From NCBI GenBank assembly GCA_016707005.1, contig JADJIQ010000002.1, forward strand, positions 1-64,000: a stretch of 64,000 nucleotides of DNA, read 5' to 3'. The DNA comes from Ignavibacteria bacterium. GTDB lineage: Bacteria; Bacteroidota; Ignavibacteria; Kapaibacteriales; Kapaibacteriaceae. Shown here piece by piece: positions 29,271 through 38,070 of the stretch; the first letter of the stretch is position 1, and the number at the start of each line of letters is the position of its first letter. The notes beneath the pieces are model-generated. The model made no database searches. It was not told where the DNA came from and saw only the letters and a program-made list of their open reading frames with translations. A program made the translations under genes and the position numbers.

Positions 29271-29480
29271 ATGCCCGGCTGGGGACACTACCGTTCTCTT
29301 CTGATTCTGCGAGCGGTCAAGGAGTTCACACACAGCCGTTACCGTGATCACTACCCGTGTGACCGCTTGTATGTCCAGGAGCTTCGCCTTTACGTTGCTG
29401 ATCGCGTTGAGTCCCTGACCGGTCACCGTCCCCGAGTCTCAATGCGTGATCTTACCGATGCAGGACTTAAAGAGTTCTAG
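29271..29480 (+). CDS. Small basic protein, possible excisionase or regulator
   Basis: ATG 29271 gives a 69-residue product, MPGWGHYRSLLILRAVKEF..., with several Arg/Tyr pairs and a C-terminal SMRDLTDAGLKEF. It lies 78 bases after the integrase and convergent with the repressor gene. Small basic proteins beside integrases are often directionality factors, but no winged-helix signature can be claimed here. A longer frame from 29205 exists without a better start. Confidence 0.4.
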   Translation: MPGWGHYRSLLILRAVKEFTHSRYRDHYPCDRLYVQELRLYVADRVESLTGHRPRVSMRDLTDAGLKEF

Positions 29481-29490
29481 GTGCGCCTGG

Positions 29491-29916
29491 TTACCTTTTA
29501 GGACTTCTCCCATGTGTAAACTCAATAGCCCTATTGATCCGAGCAACAGCTTGTTTCAACAGGGCTTCTGCGTCTTCACTGCCATCATCCAACTTGTCCT
29601 TGAGGAACATTCCTCCTCTTCCACAGACGAGCCAGGAGAGGTCTATTCCTTTTTCAATGCAGTAATAGGTCATCATCTCAATACTGATACCAAGAGTACC
29701 TCGCTCAACTTTCGAGATATAGTCTTTGCTGCGACCCGTCTCTCGGACAACATCCGCTTGTGTCATTCCAAGTGCTTCACGTGCCTCCCTCATCCTTTGT
29801 GCTACAGCTTGGGCAGGAGTGAGCGTGACAACTCTTGTTGCCTTGGCGTTAGTGCGTTGGGCTGGCTTTTTGGAGGATGTAGCCAAAACGGATACCTTTG
29901 CAATACAGAACGGCAA
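29491..29916 (-). CDS. XRE-family (Cro/CI-like) repressor
   Basis: In this 141-residue protein, residues about 38-95 form a classical Cro/CI helix-turn-helix: QRMREAREALGMTQADVVRE followed by GRSKDYISKVERGTLGIS. The rest is a short Ala/Arg-rich N-terminus and an acidic tail. Facing a plus-strand gene start across about 80 bases, it has the layout of a lysogeny-type switch, and the palindrome at 29971-29985 is a likely operator. It probably represses the element's early genes and itself. Confidence 0.85.
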   Translation of the reverse strand: MPFCIAKVSVLATSSKKPAQRTNAKATRVVTLTPAQAVAQRMREAREALGMTQADVVRETGRSKDYISKVERGTLGISIEMMTYYCIEKGIDLSWLVCGRGGMFLKDKLDDGSEDAEALLKQAVARINRAIEFTHGRSPKR

Positions 29917-29970
29917 CCTTTGCCGGATACGTTCGTAGCTACCCTTGCCATGTCATAGTCCGGCATAGGA

Positions 29971-29985
29971 CGTCAATAAATGACG
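29971..29985. promoter_or_regulatory. Palindromic operator candidate CGTCA-ATAAA-TGACG
   Basis: A perfect 5+5 bp inverted repeat with a 5-base spacer lies between the repressor gene start and the start at 29994. Its half-site CGTCAATAAA differs by one base from CGTCAGTAAA repeated upstream of the integrase. Confidence 0.55.
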
Positions 29986-29993
29986 GAGGCAGA

Positions 29994-30311
29994 TTGGCTA
30001 CTAAGGATGCTACAGGAACTTTTCGGACACGGAAAGTTACCGAAACGACACCGAACGCGGAACATCATGAGTTCCAGCGGCTTTGCATCCTTATAGATGC
30101 AACCAACTTCCGCCGTCCTCCCTACAAAGGGTTGCTTGGGAAAGTTGCCGTTGATCTCGGGTTTAAGGGTGGTAGGCGGAGTCTCTACAAGGCAATTCAC
30201 GAGAGCCGCAACCTCAATGCAATGCTAGCTGTGGCTCAAGCCATTCACGCGGTCAATGAAACCGTAGGACAAACAGTCCGACTAATGGAGCGGTCTGAAG
30301 AGCGATCATGA
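29994..30311 (+). CDS. Small element-encoded protein of unknown function
   Basis: TTG 29994 is chosen because GGAGG lies five bases before it, right after the operator palindrome; the frame itself is open from 29898. The 105-residue product reads LATKDATGTFRTRK... then a likely helical body (EFQRLCILIDATNFRR, GLLGKVAVDLGFKGGRRSL, LNAMLAVAQAIHAVNE). It is highly basic early and may bind nucleic acid. By position it is the first gene under control of the XRE repressor. No family recognised. Confidence 0.5.
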   Translation: MATKDATGTFRTRKVTETTPNAEHHEFQRLCILIDATNFRRPPYKGLLGKVAVDLGFKGGRRSLYKAIHESRNLNAMLAVAQAIHAVNETVGQTVRLMERSEERS

Positions 30312-30365
30312 AACTATGGAATGCGTAATAAGCGCGTTGTTCTCACTATCAGGTAAGGAGGAACT

Positions 30366-30851
30366 ATGGGTGCAGACATTTCTACAAAGAAGCCGTTCTA
30401 CAAAAAGTGGTGGGTCTGGCTAATCGTTGGTGTTGTTGTCATTGGGATCGCTAGTCAATCCGGTAAAAAGGACTCTGCAACGGGTGAAGCAACAGCTCAG
30501 ATCTCGACGTCAGGGTCAAGCAGTACCGCCTCGGAAAAGCCCAGGGAAGTTGCCGCTATCAAGGTATCTGCTAAAGAATACTATGAAGCTTACGATGGTA
30601 ACGAGGTAGCTGCGGACGGTAAGTTTAAGGACAAGATCATCGAGATCTCGGGTGAGGTCGAGAGCGTTGAGAAGACGCTTGGGACCGTGTACGTCGCTCT
30701 CAAAGGAGCTGACATGTTCGGTCAGGTCAGGTGTGCACTTGAAGATGAATCCGGGGCTGCGAGCATATCCAAAGGAAGCGTCGTGACCCTAGTTGGAACA
30801 GGAGACGGGAAGATGGGCTTCCCCAATGTCACGGATTGTAAGATCAAGTAA
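30366..30851 (+). CDS. Membrane-anchored OB-fold (tRNA_anti-like) protein
   Basis: A strong AAGGAGG precedes ATG 30366. The 161-residue protein has a cytoplasmic basic tip (STKKPFYKKWW), one membrane span (VWLIVGVVVIGIASQ), a Ser/Thr-rich linker and a C-terminal domain starting IKVSAKEYYEAYDGNEVAAD and continuing KIIEISGEVESV, GQVRCAL, GSVVTLVGTGDG. This matches the OB-fold 'tRNA_anti-like' family, which occurs as single-span or lipid-anchored small proteins of unsettled role. It ends the element's plus-strand genes and is followed by a terminator. Confidence 0.75.
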   Translation: MGADISTKKPFYKKWWVWLIVGVVVIGIASQSGKKDSATGEATAQISTSGSSSTASEKPREVAAIKVSAKEYYEAYDGNEVAADGKFKDKIIEISGEVESVEKTLGTVYVALKGADMFGQVRCALEDESGAASISKGSVVTLVGTGDGKMGFPNVTDCKIK

Positions 30852-30874
30852 CGTCAACTCGATAGACAGAAGAC

Positions 30875-30905
30875 GGGGTCGTTCACTTGTGGATGACCCC
30901 TTTTT
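30875..30905 (+). terminator. Rho-independent terminator
   Basis: GGGGTC and GACCCC pair around a 14-base loop, followed by TTTTT. It lies 24 bases after the OB-fold gene stop. Confidence 0.8.
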
Positions 30906-31413
30906 CATTTCACTCGAAGTCAATAATTTCTAACACATGACAAAGATTTCAAATAGTGCGAAGCAGTGTGGCTAGTGGGATTCCAGTACTTATACGCATT
31001 GTATAATAGTTGCGTGTTTGTTATATTGTTTGTATAGGTTAAGTGTACAAAGCAAGCAATAACGTCAAAAGTATCGACGCGTAAAATTTGATCTCACTAT
31101 ATAACTAGGGTATTGGAGCAACACAGCTTCGTTAAACATCGTTAAGCAGGAAGACTAAGGTCCTTGTTTAGGTAGATAGGTGATAGTCCACTCAAGCGTG
31201 CGTGCACCTCTTCAGTTAAAAACGACTGATAGTCTTTGGGTCATACAGATCGAACTAGTTCGTACTCTTTTTCAAATCGTTAAAGCAAAGCATCTAGGAG
31301 GAATGCTCGAAGTCAGCTAGAATATTGGAAGTCAGGTTGGGACCAGATTTAATCTTAACTCGGATCAATCTGACGAGATATAATAACAGTCATAAATTTT
31401 ATAGGATTATTGT
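30906..31413. other. A+T-rich gap without a supported gene
   Basis: These 508 bases are clearly richer in A and T than the surroundings (for example TATAATAGTTGCGTGTTTG near 31003) and carry no long frame on either strand, no repeat A or B copy and no recognised RNA. The composition suggests either foreign DNA belonging to the element or a promoter-rich spacer. Confidence 0.5.
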
Positions 31414-31590
31414 ATGAATGAAATAATTGAGTTGGTGCTATTAGTAGTACTGAATAGTGTCGTCATAATCGTTGACGTCGACTTGGTTGCTGGAACGGTT
31501 AATCTACCATCAGTCTTGCTTATGCTTGGAATTATAGATAAAGTCATATCAATCTATAATCACCTGCGATCCAATCGCGAATCGAAGTAG
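31414..31590 (+). CDS. Small membrane protein (58 residues)
   Basis: ATG 31414, preceded by AGGA, encodes MNEIIELVLLVVLNSVVIIV, then DVDLVAGTVNLPSVLLMLGI and a polar end NHLRSNRESK. Two hydrophobic stretches suggest a hairpin in the membrane. It is followed 12 bases later by a strong hairpin terminator and sits alone in A+T-rich DNA, which makes a real small transcript plausible. No family is recognised; chance cannot be excluded for a frame this short. Confidence 0.45.
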   Translation: MNEIIELVLLVVLNSVVIIVDVDLVAGTVNLPSVLLMLGIIDKVISIYNHLRSNRESK

Positions 31591-31602
31591 CAGAATCACA
31601 AT

Positions 31603-31624
31603 AAGGGGGGTGAAATACCCCCCT
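31603..31624. terminator. Strong hairpin, likely bidirectional terminator
   Basis: AAGGGGGGT, loop GAAA-T, ACCCCCCTT: nine-base perfect stem. Short T/A stretches on both sides fit a terminator for the 31414 gene. Confidence 0.65.
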
Positions 31625-31946
31625 TAGTTATCTCCCAAGGAAATTCTCTGGTGCATTGCGCACTTGAAGATTGGGTTTGTGTTGAGAAACTCCCCTTCTT
31701 ACTTCGAGGGAGGAGTCCGTTTGTGCCTGGGAACCGGTACGTTCTTGGGTCCTGGCTTGGGTGCGTTTGGATCCTTGCGTGGAGTTGGAGACGGAGTTGA
31801 CCTGAGGAGTGACCGAAGTAGTCTACATCGAACCGTGGTGTCCAAAGTTTGCAACCAACAATATGCTGCTGCTCAATTCGAAGGGAAAGTGTTTTTTCAA
31901 CTCTAAGAATGATCTTGCTATTTAGCTACGAATCCCAAAAAGAAGG

Positions 31947-31979
31947 AAGCCCCAAAAGTCGGTTTGGCTTTTGGGGCTT
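31947..31979 (-). terminator. Terminator of the 2,019-residue protein operon
   Basis: AAGCCCCAAAAG and CTTTTGGGGCTT form a 12-bp perfect stem with a 9-base loop, followed on the minus strand by a T-rich run. It lies 32 bases after the stop at 32011. Between the two hairpins (31625-31946) no convincing gene was found. Confidence 0.8.
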
Positions 31980-32010
31980 CTCAATTATACTAGACCAGCG
32001 ATCTTCTATT

Positions 32011-35000
32011 CTATCGAGCAACAATGAAAGTGCCGACAAGAGAAGTTCCGTCAATCTTGATGGTATACATCCCTGGTGCCAACGATGCCACTGAAAAATC
32101 GAGTATGGCACTTGATTCCAGTCTTGCATCAAAACTGACACTCTGAATCAATTCTCCCTGAGCACTACTTATGGTTGCATTGCAGCGCTTTCGACCCGCT
32201 GGAATATTGGTAATCACCATTGATGCCTCTTGTGTGGCTGGCATTGGAAACACCTGCACAGAACCTGAGGTCATGGAAGCCACTGTCCATTCTTCCATTC
32301 TTCGAAGATTCAATATTCTTGTTGGGAGTTCCTCTTGGTCCACATTTGTCTTTGCAAAAAGCTTGTCCGACATGCCGGAGTTTATCTCTACGTCCTCTGC
32401 TACCATTGCGTCTTCGTCGATGCACGTCAGTGCGATGCGATACTCCTCTTTAGTGTCAGTCAGGAGTTTCCATTCATGCTTCTGTGATGGAGCAATTTTA
32501 GCACCAGGGTTTGCGCCAGTCACATTGAGAACCGGAAGGAAGAGCTTTTCACCGTCGCTTCTACGCTCGATCCATGCAGAAGCTCTCGTTGCAGAATTTC
32601 CGCTCGGAATCGATCGGAGTTCGAGATCAGAGAGTTCTATGGATCTGAACCAGTCTGTGTAGAGAGTCCGCACGCCCTTACGCGCTTCTTGGGGTAGAGC
32701 CCGATCACTTGATAGCAATATCAACTTGCCATCTATTCGGATGTCAGCCAACAGTGCACTTGTTTGTTGTGAACGGAATCCACGAAACACTCGGTCTGCT
32801 TCGCTCTCGATTTGTTCACGACGCTTGAAGAATCCTTGTGCGGTGCGGTCAACGTCCGGCGCAGGTGCGTATCCTTGAATAGGCGTCTCGCCAATCGCAT
32901 TCTCGAATATCCGCCTATTCTTTAAGAGGGACTGGCTCCGTGTGATGTTGTGCCGTGCACTGACATGGGGCACTCGACCACCTCGTCTGCCTACCAGTCC
33001 ATCTGCCAGAGAAACATTGATTGCTGCATCTGAGAACTGTGTAGACGTCAACTCCATGTTTACGTCACCTGCTAGGTGATAGCCACCGGCAAAGGTCATG
33101 TGATACACTTGTGGCAATCCCCCATATCCGTGTTCAGAATTGAAACTCAAAACGACAGAAGTGTCTCCAGCCATCCAAGAACGAGCTGCATTTGCGGTGA
33201 GGGTATCATGAGCGAAGGTAGTCTTTTGCTCGCCTTGAATGAGCTCAGGGTTGATGAGGTCAACTCCCACGGAGAAAATTCGTCCAATTGCCGACTGCCA
33301 AAACACCGTCCTTGCATCATTCGGCTCTGGAGGGCAGAAGTCCGATACATCAATACTGCTACGAATAATCATTCGACTGTTGTTCGTTAAATAGTTCGGG
33401 TTCCCGATAGGATAGTGTCTGTGCTCCCATGCTATCCGCTCTGCTTTATGGTTTTGGTAACCAATTGCGATGAGTGGGTTCGTTGGTTCCATATCGGCAT
33501 CATCAAACTCAGACAAATTTCGATAGAGAGTTGGCTTCTCGTTAACTGAAGGTGCCGCTACGTAGGGATCAGAAGAGACATACAGAATAGTCTGATCATT
33601 GTTTGTGGGAAGAGCACCGGCTGCAAATCCTAAGTTCCCGGATGGTGATAACAAGGGGAAGACACCGATACCATCAGAATGGAGGCGGGAATAATAAATG
33701 CCGGTGCCTGCTGCGCACGTTTGTGCCGGACCTTCTTGCCAAACAAGAGAGCAGTCTTCTTCCCCAAGTGACAGCTTAGAGTACGAGTGCATCGAGGGGT
33801 ACTGTGCCCTTACATGGGGATCATCTGAGAACTTGAGTTCCGCGATTCCTTGGTTAAGATCAAAATCGCGCAATTCAGGTCTCTTAAAGCCAACCACGAT
33901 TCCTTTGGTATAGTCACTCCAAGCATAGTAATTGCCGTTGAGTGATGCGTTCACTACAGGCGTTCCCCAATACCTTAATCGGTCAGCTGACTCTAAGGCG
34001 CAGGTATTGTCAGAAGAGGCAGTCGAGAGAACAACTGATTTCTTTAACCCATAGTGGTTAATCTGAGTAACGCTTGAAGTGTTTGCAGGCAATTGAGCTT
34101 CGCAGATTAGTATTTCATTGGGCAGGTTGCCTTCGCATCCATACACAACATAAACCAATGGGTTCGTTGCAAGTGGTGCAATATTTGGTGACTCTCGAAC
34201 TACGAGCGACGGGTAGCCGCAAGATGGGGGAGGCGTAATTACCTGCCCTGAACGCACGATTTGATTGAGTGGGATGGGGTCTTCTTCCCAAACGATCTCT
34301 GGATTGTAAATGCCACCTTCATCTGTTGTTGTTGCATCATTGGGGAAGAACCAAAGTGGCTCACTCCTCCGGTAATACACCGTCAGGTAACCATTTTCTT
34401 GTGCTCCGGCACGCATATGATATACAACGTGATAGCGGAAGCTGGCACCTTCACGGGCTCTTACGAATGATGTAACAGTCGCTTCCATCATATTCGCACA
34501 ATTTGGACGCGTCCTGTTGACTGTTTCGTATCGTTGGGCGAATGTTCCGCCTACAAGACTTGGAAAGACGACAGCCTTTCTTTGAGTATTATGAGAGAGC
34601 CACCCTTTTAGGTCATTTACCACTTCTCCTGGCATCACGGTTACCCTAAACATCTTACCCTCTCCCGGGAGAAAGTTGATGGCAAGCTCTTTGTCTTGCC
34701 CGATGATTGTGTCAATTCCACCACCCATCTCTTGTAAACGAAGCATCTTGTAGCGACCGTCAGCTGGTTTGTATTCAAACGGCAAGGTGATCTCGCGAGC
34801 CCCGCGCTGCACGAATCGCCTGTTCTCGTTTAAGTCTATACTATCTAGCCACATTTCGTGCGTTACAAATCCCCACCTTTCATTATCTGCCAGCGTGTTG
34901 TCGATCTGATGCCATAAGCCTGTCTGCAACATCCTAGGATCAGTTCGCCTGTTAAGAACCCCAACAACGAAGGTGTTGTCCATAGACTCACCGACAACTT

Positions 35001-38000
35001 CGTGAACTGTGATATCAACAAATGAGGAATCATACGGTTCGTAGTCAAAGTGCCCCGGAACATCAATTCCTGGGATCCTGTCTCTGATTCTGCGGGGATG
35101 CCTTGTTTTCAGGCGTTGGCTGATTGTTTCGAGGTCAATGACCCTGTCAAAATTTCGAGCCGGATTGTTACCATCAGGATGGAATCGAGTGATCGTTGAA
35201 AAACCCTTGCCGAACCATCCCCTCAACCGAAGATCTGTGAGAGGATGATTTTGTTGAGCACCAGTAATATCTGTGCGTCCCAATAGCTGCGGCATTGCTG
35301 CCAATCTTCCTGTCACCTCATCTGTGATCTGCCTAAGAGTTAGTCCGCCAACATATACTCTTCGAGGATTATTCAAAGGCGGCAGGTTACCTGCGTTTAG
35401 ACTGTCGACCGTTTCCTGAAACCCTGTCGTCATTATCGTTGGGTGATTAGGAATGTTTTCGTTTCTATCGAGGAAATAAACAGATGCATTCTCATTGTCT
35501 CCGGCTTCAATCCAATCACGACCTATAGCCTCGTCGTTAACGAGCTGCTCAGGGGTTCTTCCGTCGAAGGGAGCCACAGTTAGCGGACCATTCACCATTG
35601 TAAATGCGGGATCAACCACGCCTAATACATGGATCCCTGCCTCTAGATTGATAAAGCGATCCAGACCTCCTTCTAACCGAGGGTTGGCGACCTGATCGGT
35701 AGGGTCGGGAGGTAAAATGCTATGTCCTTGCTCGGTGCTTGTTATGCCTTTATAAATCATAACTCCTTTGGCACCAAGAACAAGCGGCAGCCAATAACTT
35801 AGTCGCATTTCGGAGGCTGACTTAGGTCGGTTGTTTGCAAACCCTGCCCAATGATGATCATTGCTACCGTCTTGTGACTGAAACCCAGACTGTGTCCGCA
35901 GATAATACTGGGGCCAGATGTTCGAAATCCAAGGGATGTACTGACCCGGTCGATACGCATCGATCCCCCATAACATGTTCTCTTCATTAGCATAGCTGAC
36001 CCGTTGCCGAGCTTCAAGTGAACCGAGAATTCCGCCATTGTGATCGACGTGGTTATCTAGATAGTGAGCTTCCAAATTGGGAATACTTAGAGGTTGATTC
36101 CCAACGCTGATCTCACCTCCGACTATTGGAAGTGTCAATGGCAGCGGATCCTTTGGACGCCATTCTAAGAATGTATCAGGGTCGTCCTGAAAAGTCGTGT
36201 TTAAATGGGCTCCGACGGTAAACGCATTCTGTGGCACCGGATAGCGGAGATTGACCATTCCGAACCGCAACGATGCATATGACTGTATCCACTTCGCACG
36301 CTCAATTCTAAGGTACCTATCATAAGCATCCAGCGTCTCGTTCTGGTTGATTGGGCGCGGTGTCCAAGTTTGTCCCCATCTGTCAAACCCTTGCTGAAAG
36401 TGATATCCCGCGATGACGTTGCCTGTATTGAATCCCGCTCCCTGCCAGAACACAGTCTGCCTCATTGACGCATGTTGCTTATCGATCATCTTAGTGCCGG
36501 TTTCAGTTATGACGAGCCCGTCTAGTAGTCTGTTGACACGTCCAAACGATGCCCAATGCATGGGTTCTGCTTCATCTTTGCCGTAAAATCTCCAGATAGT
36601 GATTGGATCATTGTTGCCTCCAACCGGAGTGACGAAGGTTCCGACACTAGTGTTGAGCTTCTCATCTACGAGAGTCACGTATTCATTCACGCCTTGACGA
36701 ATCTCCTCGTCGTAAAATCCAAAGAGGAAATCTGTTGCAAGGGGCGTTTCGATTCGAATGGAACGTATCTCAAGTGACAATCCCCGATCAACATCTGTTT
36801 CGTACCAGACCTCAATTCCAAGCCTGTCAATCCGGTCGGCAGGAACCCCACTGTTGATTAAAGGCAGTCTAGGATTGTTTATAGCATCTAGGCGATTCTC
36901 AGCCGGAGTTATTAGATTCCCAATACGATCACAGAAGAACTCAGCATAGATTGTGACTTCATCAGCAGTGTTGCCAACCATATCTGGTAGCATGTTTTTT
37001 CGTATCTCAAAATCGAGAACGTTGTCATTTTCTGGTACGACGAACCCATTGTTTCTTGTATCGGAGATTCTAGCGGTTGGAACTGCTCCATGCAGGTTGG
37101 GAGCAACGCCCCAGGTCAGCGTGCCGTTCCGGTACAGTGGCGGCACACCAGCTGGAGGCAAGACCCCAAACCGTATGTATTGGGCTAGTGGTCTATTGCC
37201 CGGAGCCGGGATCTCATTGCGCTCAGCTCCATTGGCTGGACCGAGAACATAAGGAAGGCGAATTCTTAAAACAACGTCATTGGGGTTGCCTCCAGCAGGG
37301 TCAATTTCCGCTCTTCGCAGCGTAACGGCAACACGCAGAATCTCTGTGTTGGCGTTGCTTACATCCCCATCCGGTATAACTATGTCGAATTGATCTCTGA
37401 GTGTCCGGTGCTCGTGCTTGTACCTCATAGCGTCATCAATAGTTGGCGCGTCCAAGACCATTACTTGGTTGCCCTGATTTAGTGAATTGACAAGACTAAG
37501 CCGAAAAGGATCTTGAATAGTGCCTGTTCCAACCCTTTGACCCATCGATCGACTTGCAAAGCCAAACACACTGCCACTCTCGTCCGTCGGAAGCAGAACT
37601 ACGTCATTTGTTGTGCTTGAGTAATCGAGCCATGGGGCATACTCAATTGCACATGCCTCTACAGGCATAGAGTTAACTTGCGCCCGTGAACCTGCTCCAA
37701 CGGGTTCACTCAATCGTCGAACTGTTGGCACAAGATTCATTCCGGATATATAGCTATCCCTGACGACCCTCTGCATTGGGTCAAACACATCTCGAAGATT
37801 GTTAAAATGGTCCGCGATGTGCCACCTAGGGGCGTGAAAACGCTCACCCAGAGGAGTGTATGGTCCTCCCCAATTCCAACCCACTGTGAAGTCAGTTGAG
37901 TTAGGAGCAACTACGTATTCGAGGTTAGGGTTGAAGTCCCATTGACTTCTGCTGTCCCACACAAGACCCGGGAGTCGTTCTGCCGTGGGCTGTGCAAAGA

Positions 38001-38070
38001 GTGGAGGAATTGAGACAGCAAAAGAGGCGACTGCAACTATCAGGGTGATTATCTGGGGTGAGATCTTCAT
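32011..38070 (-). CDS. Very large secreted protein (2,019 aa) with T9SS-like C-terminus
   Basis: ATG 38070 overlaps the stop of the upstream gene by four bases (ATGA); a signal peptide ends around PPLFAQ. The body has no recognised enzyme motif. Landmarks: GYHFQQGFDRWGQTW and SYWLPLVLGAKGVMIYKG in the first half, RVYVGGLTLRQI and GHFDYEPYDSSFVDIT in the middle, REMGGGIDTIIGQDKELA-like and SCGYPSLVVRESP farther on, RYWGTPVVNASLNGNYYAWS near 1480. The last 70 residues (VFPMPATQEASM, LAPGMYTIKIDGT) look like a T9SS sorting domain. A truncated paralogue is at the right edge. Transcribed with the 38067-39563 gene and ended by a strong terminator. Confidence 0.8.
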   Translation of the reverse strand: MKISPQIITLIVAVASFAVSIPPLFAQPTAERLPGLVWDSRSQWDFNPNLEYVVAPNSTDFTVGWNWGGPYTPLGERFHAPRWHIADHFNNLRDVFDPMQRVVRDSYISGMNLVPTVRRLSEPVGAGSRAQVNSMPVEACAIEYAPWLDYSSTTNDVVLLPTDESGSVFGFASRSMGQRVGTGTIQDPFRLSLVNSLNQGNQVMVLDAPTIDDAMRYKHEHRTLRDQFDIVIPDGDVSNANTEILRVAVTLRRAEIDPAGGNPNDVVLRIRLPYVLGPANGAERNEIPAPGNRPLAQYIRFGVLPPAGVPPLYRNGTLTWGVAPNLHGAVPTARISDTRNNGFVVPENDNVLDFEIRKNMLPDMVGNTADEVTIYAEFFCDRIGNLITPAENRLDAINNPRLPLINSGVPADRIDRLGIEVWYETDVDRGLSLEIRSIRIETPLATDFLFGFYDEEIRQGVNEYVTLVDEKLNTSVGTFVTPVGGNNDPITIWRFYGKDEAEPMHWASFGRVNRLLDGLVITETGTKMIDKQHASMRQTVFWQGAGFNTGNVIAGYHFQQGFDRWGQTWTPRPINQNETLDAYDRYLRIERAKWIQSYASLRFGMVNLRYPVPQNAFTVGAHLNTTFQDDPDTFLEWRPKDPLPLTLPIVGGEISVGNQPLSIPNLEAHYLDNHVDHNGGILGSLEARQRVSYANEENMLWGIDAYRPGQYIPWISNIWPQYYLRTQSGFQSQDGSNDHHWAGFANNRPKSASEMRLSYWLPLVLGAKGVMIYKGITSTEQGHSILPPDPTDQVANPRLEGGLDRFINLEAGIHVLGVVDPAFTMVNGPLTVAPFDGRTPEQLVNDEAIGRDWIEAGDNENASVYFLDRNENIPNHPTIMTTGFQETVDSLNAGNLPPLNNPRRVYVGGLTLRQITDEVTGRLAAMPQLLGRTDITGAQQNHPLTDLRLRGWFGKGFSTITRFHPDGNNPARNFDRVIDLETISQRLKTRHPRRIRDRIPGIDVPGHFDYEPYDSSFVDITVHEVVGESMDNTFVVGVLNRRTDPRMLQTGLWHQIDNTLADNERWGFVTHEMWLDSIDLNENRRFVQRGAREITLPFEYKPADGRYKMLRLQEMGGGIDTIIGQDKELAINFLPGEGKMFRVTVMPGEVVNDLKGWLSHNTQRKAVVFPSLVGGTFAQRYETVNRTRPNCANMMEATVTSFVRAREGASFRYHVVYHMRAGAQENGYLTVYYRRSEPLWFFPNDATTTDEGGIYNPEIVWEEDPIPLNQIVRSGQVITPPPSCGYPSLVVRESPNIAPLATNPLVYVVYGCEGNLPNEILICEAQLPANTSSVTQINHYGLKKSVVLSTASSDNTCALESADRLRYWGTPVVNASLNGNYYAWSDYTKGIVVGFKRPELRDFDLNQGIAELKFSDDPHVRAQYPSMHSYSKLSLGEEDCSLVWQEGPAQTCAAGTGIYYSRLHSDGIGVFPLLSPSGNLGFAAGALPTNNDQTILYVSSDPYVAAPSVNEKPTLYRNLSEFDDADMEPTNPLIAIGYQNHKAERIAWEHRHYPIGNPNYLTNNSRMIIRSSIDVSDFCPPEPNDARTVFWQSAIGRIFSVGVDLINPELIQGEQKTTFAHDTLTANAARSWMAGDTSVVLSFNSEHGYGGLPQVYHMTFAGGYHLAGDVNMELTSTQFSDAAINVSLADGLVGRRGGRVPHVSARHNITRSQSLLKNRRIFENAIGETPIQGYAPAPDVDRTAQGFFKRREQIESEADRVFRGFRSQQTSALLADIRIDGKLILLSSDRALPQEARKGVRTLYTDWFRSIELSDLELRSIPSGNSATRASAWIERRSDGEKLFLPVLNVTGANPGAKIAPSQKHEWKLLTDTKEEYRIALTCIDEDAMVAEDVEINSGMSDKLFAKTNVDQEELPTRILNLRRMEEWTVASMTSGSVQVFPMPATQEASMVITNIPAGRKRCNATISSAQGELIQSVSFDARLESSAILDFSVASLAPGMYTIKIDGTSLVGTFIVAR

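Noticed and set aside
31664..31906. 80-codon plus-strand frame, and an opposite frame ending in a Pro/Lys-rich tail
   Set aside because: Neither has a ribosome-binding site; the minus frame begins after a stop with no ATG. Left as non-coding.
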